Part shown: one piece after another, positions 24,121 to 34,050 of the stretch
Numbering within the stretch: the stretch's first letter is position 1
Layout: every line of letters starts with the position of its first letter
DNA from: Phytoseiulus persimilis
Lineage: Eukaryota; Arthropoda; Arachnida; Mesostigmata; Phytoseiidae
Assembly (NCBI GenBank): GCA_037576195.1
Contig: CM075103.1
Span: 30,898,723 to 30,962,722 of the forward strand
DNA length: 64,000 nt
Direction: 5' to 3'
Translations under genes and position numbers: made by a program
Notes under the pieces: generated by a model
Seen by the model: the letters and a program-made list of their open reading frames with translations, nothing else
The model's database searches: none
What the model was told of the DNA's origin: nothing

Positions 24121-24423
24121 TCAATCGAACCTGTTGTGTGGAAATTCAGGCGAGAAGAGAAACGGACCATAACGATTCCTTCGTGACATAAGGGCCGAAA
24201 CACCCGCGAGCCTTCGACACAAACGTTCATTGATTCGGCTTCTCATGATTCCACACCCTCCGACCTCCGGTGTCTCCGCGCACATTTCCCGAAATGCTGC
24301 GACACAGAACACAGTCCGAGACGAATTCATTGGATAGTTCAGAAGACCACCCCCCGTCTTGCGAGAAATGGCGGCGGCCTGCCTGACGACGTTGCGGAAC
24401 ACCGCGTTCTCATTCTCTTTCAT
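24121..24423 (-). CDS. ORF of unknown function
   Basis: An ATG-started frame of 100 residues, basic and with six cysteines. It lacks a signal peptide, membrane segment or motif I recognise. An overlapping minus frame (23940-24230) exists. It may be a small gene, a first exon or chance. Confidence 0.18.
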   Translation of the reverse strand: MKENENAVFRNVVRQAAAISRKTGGGLLNYPMNSSRTVFCVAAFREMCAETPEVGGCGIMRSRINERLCRRLAGVSALMSRRNRYGPFLFSPEFPHNRFD

Positions 24424-27171
24424 TCTTCCCCGAACAAGCTCGCGTCCTAATAGTGTTTAAAATAAGTTATTATGTGAACAGAGGGAAAGTTCGGTCATAG
24501 TCGTTTCTCTCTAGAGTCGCTGTGGTTGATCTTTCAGCGCGCCTGCGCGTACATTTAATACTTTGTTGCTGTTTGTTGATTTTGGCATAACAATGTCGAT
24601 GATGATTATGATTCCCGCATGGTTATACGTTCATGATGAATAAAAAACGGTAATTATGGTGATCCTTGTAACGTTCTATGAAAGTTACGAAAGTCAGAAG
24701 AGGGGATCAGAATAACTTGTATTTGAGGTCTTAAGAATCACTTGAAAAATTGAAAATCTTCCTATGATATCTCTGGGATATCCAGCGCAACGATCCCGTA
24801 ACGACAGATCCCACACGTAACCGTTTATCACGCTTTCAATCGAGTTAGACTGGAAGTTGATGATTAGCTCGATGCATGATAGAGTCATAGGAGAACAAGT
24901 TGAAATGGCAGGAACAACAATGACGATGACGAGGCTGGATATCAATCATCATTGAAATCGCAACAATCATGCTCACAGTCTCTCTCGCTCTCGGCATCAT
25001 CTTGTTATCTTGAACTCCCGAGGAAAAAAAGAGAGCAAATCGCTTCCTTATAGCTGTCGACGATCCGTGGAGCATTCGCCCCCGCATGATTCTCAGAAAA
25101 TTTTGAAAATCCCCCGGAGAGAAGCATTCAGTGCGACTTGAACATACCGCCACAATATGAAAAGTTCCGGAGACAGAGCGGGGCACTCGCCCCCGTCGCC
25201 CTCCTCTCTGTTTGCAAACGCGCCCCCGGGTGGCGCCCCGAATCTGCCAAGGACTCCACAACAACCGTATTCGAGTCGACTCAGGCTTCCACCTGACGAT
25301 AGTGAGTGGATGTTGGAGGCAATCGAGAGCTCTGAAGTGAAGCAGACTTGCTTCTCCATGTCTCTTCGAACCGCTATAAAACTCCGGACTTGAAAATTTG
25401 TAACGTTTTCCTCGAACTAAGGCAGCAACCAAGTTGAGCAGTTTAGGTGGCTCGGTTGCACTGCGAACCACACGCGGTGTTCCGACTCTGTTGTCTCGTA
25501 GATTTTTTATGACGATGATTGATGTTAGTGAGTGATTCACGTCGTCTTCGTCGTTTCGTTCACGTCGCCCTCCTATTTTCGAGTGCTCTACATTCGTATC
25601 ATTGTCCTCGTCTCGCACTACATTCAATTATCCCCTCTGTCTACGTTGTCCTCTCCGTCATCATTATTCAGACGGCAGTTTCTCGCAGATATTTAGTCTT
25701 GGTGGGTAACTGGTGTCTTGGTGGCAATGGTGGAGTGGTTCTGGGGGAGGAGAATGTGTTTTCGACGGAAAATTGGTCCACTGCATGACACGTCTCTTCT
25801 CCAGATTGGGTTAACATTTTTGTTTCCCGCGGTTCCACAGTAAACATAAACACCTCAGCTCGCAATCTGAGCTCTCCATCATCATTATTTGCATCAACAC
25901 TCAAACAATTGCTCTCGGTAGTGGCGAGGGGAGGGGAGTAGGATCCAATCTGAGAGTTATCATTGATCATTGAGTCGATTGTGAGGCCCTCCGACATCGG
26001 AAAACATTCGCAATCCCGGAGTCACGGAGAGGCTGCTGTTGGCTGTGCTTGTGGCAAGCCTGATTAGAATCGGCGTGAAGCTTGAGAGATTAAGATAATT
26101 CCTCGGGAGGTACAACGTCCCAAAATGAAAACTGCCGAACGAGAAAACATTCGCTCTCGTTTTTCCATTGTCTGACCAAATTCATGTACGCTTGCCTCCA
26201 GCAGAGCTCACAGTCCTGTTCAACAACCAAGAAGTTTGTGTAAAACAGAACAAAAGTGCGTAAGAGAACTCCGAAGAAAGTAATGGTGCGGCGTGTTCAC
26301 GTACCAGGGGTCAGTACAGCTGTAAGTCGGGTGAGTTCGTGCAATATGCATCTACTTGAACGATCCTCTCAGGATCGAATACTTAGGGAAAAACATCGCG
26401 ACGAAATGGGATCCACTCATGTTTCGGTGGAATGCCCTGAAGTCCCGCCCTCGAAGGACTCCTTAGATAGAGAAATCGCGAAATTCAGACGCAGCGCTCT
26501 TCGGAAACGAGAGGTCCGTTCTATTCGGACGGGACTCCAGGGATTTGAACCAATGAGTACGAAAGTTGTGAACGTGCGCACAATGTGACGCGTGGGTTGA
26601 CCAGCAGCCTCTCCGTCTCCACGAACGGCGGCGGAGTGGTGGGATTCATTCATAGAGTGGCCGGCCGAGACGACTGGAATCAAGATCACATGGTGTCAAA
26701 TCGACGACATTCTTCTACAGTGTGCACGAACGATCACACATAGCTGCTGGCTAGACAGCTAGAAACCATCAGTGACAGAAGTCTCCGACTACGTCCGAAG
26801 AAACAATTGAGAACGACACCGTTATTTCGCTTGAAGCTATCAGCTATCCTGCCCTCATCTCCTCCATCCTCGGTCTGCGTCACTCCGCACGCTACGAGAA
26901 TCGCACTCTGAACGTTCCTGCGCGTTTCCAGATGGCCGGTCGCCGAACGACGCGATTGGGGGTATTTGCAATGTTCCCTCTCGCTCGCGGGCACTCTTTC
27001 CGTTGCCTCTCTATCTCTGTCGGCGAAGTTTCAGTCGTCGTTTGCCGCTATCGAGCCCTCTCGTGTTTGTTTCGAACCGAGGAGAGGACTAGAGGAGAAG
27101 GAACATTCATCTCGCAGGCGCGTCATTCGGATGTTCAACTTGAGAAGCCGTTCGTGTTCCCTCCGTTCGCT
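24424..27171. other. no recognised gene; several anonymous frames
   Basis: An AATAAA on the plus strand is at 24639-24644. A 260-codon minus frame (24845-25627) begins with TTG and overlaps opposite-strand frames; I do not call it. An ATG-started minus frame at 25668-25997 (109 residues, Pro-rich near the end) and a plus frame at 25157-25393 (Ser/Pro-rich) could be exons of unknown genes. The 3' untranslated part of the gene ending at 27172 should also be here. Confidence 0.3.
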
Positions 27172-29070
27172 CTATAGGGTGACGATCACTGGCAAACCTG
27201 TGCCGTTCCTATTGAAGATGTCGCCATCTTCGTGAGATCCCGACGGTATCGACACGTTGACTGTCACCTTATTGGCGTTGAATTCGACGTCTCCTAATCT
27301 GGCCGGAGGATAAGGAGTCACGTAAACGACTCCCTCTAGCAAGAGCTTGTAGTACAAGGCAACAATTAGAAAAAAGTAGATCTGAAACGAAGAAGTGTTC
27401 TTCGCGTTAGGAGTTTCCTCAACGAGGCTCAACAGCGGAATTGCTGAATGACGGACGCCACACTGTTTGCATATGACGGCGCAGCATAAAATCGCTCATT
27501 GGCCTCACTACTCACTCGAAGACTGAGGAAAACGACGAGGAAACTTCCAACGACGCCAGCGAATCCCACGTAAAGCGACACCACGAAAAAATGAATCGCT
27601 CCGATGACATTGTAAAGGATACAGATCGAATTGTACACAAGCCAAGGCACCAAAAGGTACCGGTTACCCTGAAACAAGTTGTTCGCTCAAGCTCGAGTGG
27701 GAAGTCCGAGTCAGATGATAGTTGGTGGAGTTCCAACACCGCATCCGATACAACTTCTAGTTCACTTACATTTTGGATTGCTTTGATCAGCAGAACACAA
27801 CCTAAAATTTCCAAAAGAGCGTCGACAATATTTATCATCAGGATAATTGGCAACCCTGTAACGAGGAGAGCAACAATCAGCACCGAAGTTGAGAGATGGC
27901 TGAATTCCCAATTCTCAATCGTCGCTTACTCACACTGGGTTTTACCAGATGGGCTGATCTCATCATCAATGTAAGGTAGTTGGAAATATCCAAGACAAGC
28001 GAAGACTAAGTTTATGATACGGACAACCTGCAATAAAGCGCTGGATAATAGCTTGCCTCGATGACGCACAGGGGGGAGGGGTTGGGGCGGATTCACGTGT
28101 TGGCGGAGCAGCTCACGGAGACGGGTCCGCGGACGCATCAAGACGTCACCGGCTCAAAGGGCGCGAGTCGAGCCCCACTGGGGCAGGAAATAGAATTATT
28201 CGGGAACGAACGCTGATTGGAATAGATGGCCGCCGTGAAGTCGATGGCGAGAATCGTTCAAATTTCAACCTGCCAGCCTCATCAACGGATCTATCCATTT
28301 ATGAATGTCTCGTATCGATCAAAAAGCCCGGAAAGAGACGACGAGTGGAGGGGCGTGATCTCGGACGAGTTCTGCCCTGACCTCACATCTGACGTCTGTT
28401 TCAATCATGACGGGTATTCCGATTGTCGGAGACACTCCGCCGAAACGCGAACCACCGAAGAAAGCGACCAAGGGACGGACAGTAATCTGTTGGAGGTGCC
28501 AACGGTTTATGACGTCGACCGATCCGAATGTTTTCAGGTATCGGGAGCTAACGAGTTAACGCACAAGACCCGACATTCTCGGTTATATTTAGGTACGACT
28601 AATTTAGTCCCTGAGTTGCCGAAAGCACCCCCTGCCGCAGGAGCAGAGCGAGCGAGAGAGACGCCAGTGACAAGGATCAGATTTTGTGGTCTTGGAGCAT
28701 CAGATTCGAATTTTGAATTTTCTTGGGTTTTAGGTAGGGCAGAGGGGGCAGGGGTGGCGAATTCGGGAGGTCTGGTTCGAACGAATACGTCCGTTCCCTC
28801 CAACGATATCGATCCGACTTCTGCCGACTCCAAGATCTTGGTCTTCCGCGAATCGTTACGGGAATCGGGGGATGATTTTCAGAATGACGGACTCAAACTT
28901 ACAATGATCACAATTGCGATAACCATGGTGGCTTCCTTAACAGTGCAACCGAAACAGCAGTATCGTGTTTTCCATAGAGCAGCATTGTTGACAAAGCTCC
29001 CAATTGAATTGTGGCGTGAACTCGTCGCCGTCGGGTCGACGGGACTTTTGGCCGCTGACGTTGACGACAT
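27172..29070 (-). CDS. four-pass membrane protein, LAPTM4/DUF4728-like
   Basis: Five exons join in phase: 29070-28903, 28027-27934, 27855-27770, 27668-27516, 27381-27172 (stop TAG), giving 236 residues. Donors are GTAAGT or GTGAGT. An alternative donor GTAAAA at 27945 would remove four residues from exon 2. The N-terminus is Ser/Thr-rich and ends in a Cys cluster (RYCCFGC, about 36-42) right before the first span, a likely palmitoylation site. Spans lie at about 47-73, 89-112, 121-146 and 151-178. The pattern of a Cys-rich lead-in, four spans and a PW motif at the start of span 3 (YLLVPWLVYNSI) matches arthropod DUF4728-type proteins related to LAPTM4, which sit in endosomal or lysosomal membranes. 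The C-terminal about 55 residues are hydrophilic. Family placement is by pattern only. An upstream GTGAGA donor at 29237-29242 hints at a 5' untranslated exon. Confidence 0.75.
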
Positions 29071-29248
29071 CGATGATGTTGGTTCATTGCTGATGGTAAC
29101 TCGTTCTTCATGTTGTCCTCCCCGGAGTTGTCTTTGCGAGCCAGCAGCAGGTTGGTGTGCACTCGATGAGGAGGACGACGACGCACCATTGGGTTTCGAT
29201 CTGGAGGCCGCCACCGCGACTCGCGGTGTCTCACCTTCGATCCAATGA
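28226..29248 (+). CDS. 340-codon antisense ORF, probably not a gene
   Basis: An ATG-started plus-strand frame, the longest uninterrupted one in the window. It runs through the first intron and, in antisense, through the first coding exon of the four-pass protein gene. No domain is recognisable and composition shifts along its length. The codons over 28903-29070 read the opposite strand of a real exon. Such a length is unlikely by chance but can arise from base composition and the overlap. Listed so it is not overlooked. Confidence 0.12.
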   Translation: MAAVKSMARIVQISTCQPHQRIYPFMNVSYRSKSPERDDEWRGVISDEFCPDLTSDVCFNHDGYSDCRRHSAETRTTEESDQGTDSNLLEVPTVYDVDRSECFQVSGANELTHKTRHSRLYLGTTNLVPELPKAPPAAGAERARETPVTRIRFCGLGASDSNFEFSWVLGRAEGAGVANSGGLVRTNTSVPSNDIDPTSADSKILVFRESLRESGDDFQNDGLKLTMITIAITMVASLTVQPKQQYRVFHRAALLTKLPIELWRELVAVGSTGLLAADVDDIDDVGSLLMVTRSSCCPPRSCLCEPAAGWCALDEEDDDAPLGFDLEAATATRGVSPSIQ

Positions 29249-32200
29249 AACAGTAGAACAGCTGCTGCTGGTGGCCCCGAAACGAGTCACGGTCTTCGTC
29301 GGGCAGCCAGGAGCCAGTGAACGAGCTGTCAGTTGGAATGCCAGGGCTATTCGAGGGGTTCCGAGTCGGAAATAGCTCGCCCTCGGTTTCGTCGGTTGCA
29401 ATCACACGTCAACGGCAAGCGCAAGCGCTTCTGCTCGCTCGGTGGCCAAGAGACTTCGGAGCTTCAAACGCACCACGAATTTCCGGTGATTCCAGGCTTC
29501 CGGCGTTTCACGAGATCGATCGGGAAGCCGATCAATCCACGGTGATGAGAGGTGTTCCGGGAAGGTTGCCAAGCCAGAGTTCTCGGTTCTGGGAAACCGT
29601 TGAATTGAACAACTAATCAGCAAACCAGTCACTCGCGCGCACGCTTCCTCGCTCGCGCACAGTCAATCGATCAGTTAGTCGTCTGTCTAGGTATAGCGGT
29701 GACGGGCGAGCGAGCGAGTCACTCGGAAGATGGAGGTCTTGGAGTGTGGTGAACAAGAAGAATTTGCTTTCCAACGGGCCGCTGCTGACTAGTGTTGGGA
29801 GTTCACGAACGCACAAAAACACACACGCCAAGATTCCTAAAAAGATGAAACTAAACGCTCGCGCCTGCCGTCGGGATCTGGGAGTCACGTTCAGCTGTTG
29901 ATTCACACAACCTCAAAACCAGCCAGATCCGTAGCTAACGACTATGCTCGATTTCCGCATGGCACACACTCGGATCGCTGCTATTGTAAAGATGGCGGAC
30001 ATAGGAGTCCATAGCGAACCACCCATCCAACCATTCGACCAGCCAGCCCGTGTGCTTGCTTGCCTGCTGTGCCCTCCCTTCCAAAGGCCTTCCGACCAGC
30101 TCAGGGGAGAACTAGGGCCCTGTCGCCGCCGCTCCTGCCGTCGACGGAGGCAGCAAAGTGCGCGCGCAGGACCGAACCAAAAGCCAGCCAGAGGGCCCTT
30201 TCAGCTCTCACTGCCCACTCTGGCTCACTCCTGGCACTTGCCCACCCGGACGCACAAGCAGCTACTCACACACGGAACGAAACAGACGAACTCACCTACA
30301 GCAGACTCACGGACCAACTTACGGTGCGGGGCTCAAACAATCAGGGTTTCTTTCTCGAAATCCTCCCCGGGAACCTGCGTTCGGAGAAGTTAATTTTCGC
30401 GAGCTCCAAACGTCGGCTGATTGCAACCGCGCACAGCGTCCTGGTCGACGAACCAGCGCACATTTTCGAGAATTTTGTTGCAGCGAGGCTTGACAACGCT
30501 CACGAGCGTTAAGCTGGTGTGCATGACTATGCAACGAAGCAGCAATACAAAAGAGTCTGCTGGCCTTGAATGCATGCACGATGTTTTCGAGAATCGAGAT
30601 CAGAACTGTCGCGGATCACACGAAGCAAAGCCGGCTCCCCATCTCCCAAGATGGAGTTCGGGTCCATGGTGATGAAATCCGAGCCGCTTCCGGACTTCAT
30701 GCTCCGATAGAGCGTGCCGGAACGGTGAGCCAGGACCCTGAGTTTCGCTTCTATTCATTGTTGATGCCAAGTACTGAATGGTGATCCAATCGCGTACAGC
30801 AGCCATTACCTGGAATCCACGCTGAGCCGGCCCGCTGTTACACAGCGCTGCTAGCATCGCTGAAGGCATTTCTGGGACAAGTTGGTCAACTCTTTTCACG
30901 TTCTGGCTCGTGGGGAGAGAGTGATTGAAACTTTGGCTTTGCATTAAAGGCCTCCCGGTACACAGTCACGTCTTTTTCCAGGCACCATTCCCGGATCCTC
31001 CTTCGCATCCGGGAATGGCTTCACTCGATGAGAAGAATACACAAAATGTCAAAGCTGCGCGCTTTATTCCAGGTTGTCCACTTCAAAAGATTTAGAGAAG
31101 GTCGCCTGGGACACAATTCTTTCCTGATCGCAACAGAGCTCGAATTATCGTACTATACTATCGCGTCGATAGCTCAAGTTTGAAATATTACATGGAAGGA
31201 AGGTTCCTGCTGCTGTAGAGGAGCGTTTCGGTATCAGTGAAGTCCGAGTGAGCACGGACTGATCAAACAGTGACGGGTTGGGTCTGGTTACAGGAGGGCG
31301 TTTCTTGGCACTGGGGTTCGGCTCAAGCTTTCTGTTCACCGCGGGATCCGCGATTTGTGGATTCTACGGTCTTTCGTCGAGCCCGTCGGACCGCTTCACC
31401 GCTGGCGGAAAGAGTCCGACTCACAACTAACACAACAACTGCAGCGGAGATTCCATACGCATGAAGGCGGAGGGCAGATCTCGCTTCAGGTTCGTTTTCG
31501 AGACTCTCATATCTAAATCAATCGGGTGGATGGCTTCGGAGGACCAGTTCCGAGCGGAAGATACAATTGTATTGCGATGTCGTAGTTTGCAGCTCGGCGC
31601 ACCACGTCTAATGCCACGCGCGTCTCGGCAGTATTCGTTGCCTCGTTACTCCCGGAGAGAGGCATCGTTGTAGATCTCTCCAACCGTTCTCTTAACTTAT
31701 TAATGGTTTTATCAGTGCTTTGATACAATATTGACTTCCGTTCACCGCGGGAGCCTTTGAACTAGAAACTAGGTTTTGGCTGTGGCGCAGGATTACAGCC
31801 AGCGATGAACGGTAAGGTTCCTAACAGCTCTGCAGGTTCTAGTAATACATTCGATTCTCCGAATAAATACTTGCTCATCACTGTTATAACACCCACAACG
31901 AGCTGATGACCGGAGCATGAAGATCGCGCGCGCGAGGGAAGAGTGCGACCGACCGCGTTTTGAGGAGCGAAAACGGCGCCGATCACATCGAATCAGTGCC
32001 GACGACCCATCGGAACAGCCGCTCGACCGTTCGACGGAACTCATGAAAACAGATCGATCATTCAGGTTTAGTGTGTGAAGTTTGAGCTGAATTCCCGAAT
32101 ATATATTTATTTACACGCTTTTTTCCTGGACTTGACAAGTTGGGTGTCGGAAGTTGCGGATTTCATGGACAGTCCAGACGCCGATGTGGAGGTGGACGAA

Positions 32201-34050
32201 GGAACTTCAGAGTTCAGGAATTTCTTTACCTGGTCCGACTTCACATTCACCGTTGGTCGGACGTTCCGTTCAACTGCTGCAAAAGGGAAGAAACGATTTT
32301 GGGGTGAGAATCGCGGAAGGGGAGAGTCTGGCTCTATGAATCTACGGAATACATGCGACCACGAAAGAGAACGATCTCAACAACAGGCTGTGATCAACGG
32401 AAATGAGTTCTAGGGAAACTACGAAACGTCTCGAACGCGCGTTACGTAAGGAGCCCATGGACATGGTTGAGGTAAAAAATAAGAAAGCAAAACAAATCGA
32501 GGACCGCGAGGAGGGTGAAGTCTCGAGCAAACATTCTAGCGAGAAACTCGAGAAAGCTGACTCTCGGCTGCCGAAGTTTCCAGAGAAATGACGAATTCGT
32601 CAAACGTTATGCGACGGCTTTGGCCGAAGACGGGTTCCTCGGAGACACCAATTTCCGACACTCAGGAGACCTTCAGCGAAACCGGAACCATTGTTTCTGT
32701 AGCTACCAGAGTATGATAATGCGATTGAGAATGCTCTCAAAAGAGAAATTCGCTATCGCCTACCAACTTAATGGAACGACGCATGATCAGAGCTTTCCCA
32801 AGAAAAAAACTTCGAAGCCATTCATCAACATGCTAACGGCTACAACGCGGAGGATGCATGCGTGCACGCGCTCAACGTTCGTTGAAACGGAATCCTCGGT
32901 CCTGCGGCGAGCATCCAGATGTCCCGTGTGAGCTCTGCCGGAGTTCATCTTCTATTATCCAAAGAACGGGGAGGCTTTCGAACTCCAAATGTTCCGTTTT
33001 TCCTTGGAATATTTCGATGACGTCGACAACTGCCGTTACTCGGCAAACCCAAACACAGCGAGATGTTCGCTTGAATATCCACGATGATGGGGACGTAACA
33101 ACAGCAGCGAATCATGACATCGAGCGAGATTCTGGGCCCCATCGTTCCATCAGCTCTCGGGAAGGTTCGTCAAAACTGTGTATTGTTGCATCTACTCGGA
33201 GCGTCGTTCAGGGCACTGCTCCTCCGGTCATGTAATCATTGGAAGCAAGTAAAGCTGGGCTCGAATCCACAGAACGTAATAGATGTGGGGGACTCGAACG
33301 ACCCTGGCTCGCCGACAATTCTCGTCGAAAACCATCTGTTCCATCGGATCTGATTGCTAGCTCGAATTGTCACGTTGTGGCAGCAAGTAGGAGAAGCAGT
33401 ACTACTCTACAATGTACATATAAATGCGTAGTTCCGAGTATTTGGCGCGTAGCTCCTCCGACTACAAATGGAGCTTTCTGCTTGACACTTCGCGGAGGAC
33501 TTCGGTGATTTCAAGTGCTCACTGAGCGAAATAAGATGGACGTGACGGAGACGATCCAAGATACGGACTTTTCTCGGGATCTCATCCCTGTGTCGAGTCC
33601 GATACTTGTACACAATTCGAATCGACGGTGGGCATTAGAACACACTTTGTCGAGATCCTTGTCAGTACTTTCTGTGAATCATATCTCGGTCGATTATTTT
33701 CCCGCGCACCGCGATAAGATGGATCACTGAAAGTCCGGTCCGACCTAGGTTTTTTGGCACGGATGTTCGAACTACTACGAGATAGTCTACGAGCTCCAAG
33801 ATACGCTACTCGCTTCGCTCGTAGGTTCTCTGAGTAGACGCTAATCTACAGTCATCCATCCTCTTTTGCTCTACAGAAGAACACCGAAAGCAGTGTTCGC
33901 TTATCAACGATTTGTTCATAGTCCGGTGGCGATCGCCGGTCGGCAACCAACCACCGGGAAGTTCGCGACGATGACATGTTCGCGAACTCCACTCCGGAAA
34001 TCCCATTCGCAGGATTCAGAATCGGCTACAGAACTAAACGGACGCACGAA
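29249..34050. other. promoter side of the four-pass gene, then unresolved DNA
   Basis: 29250-29940 probably holds the promoter and 5' leader of the minus-strand gene ending at 27172. Beyond it, frames at plus 29944-30393, 32075-32413 and 32403-32591 and minus 31762-31986 show no known motif. The frame at 32403 (ATG, 62 residues) is very rich in Lys and Glu. A hairpin at 30985-31018 is listed separately. Confidence 0.3.
30985..31018. repeat. perfect 12-bp inverted repeat
   Basis: CCATTCCCGGAT (30985-30996) and its exact complement (31007-31018) are separated by 10 bases, so either strand could fold into a stem-loop. No element ends or gene boundary are obvious next to it. Confidence 0.85.

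Noticed and set aside
24845..25627. 260-codon minus-strand ORF
   Set aside because: Begins with TTG, has no early ATG and no motif; overlapped by equally plausible frames.
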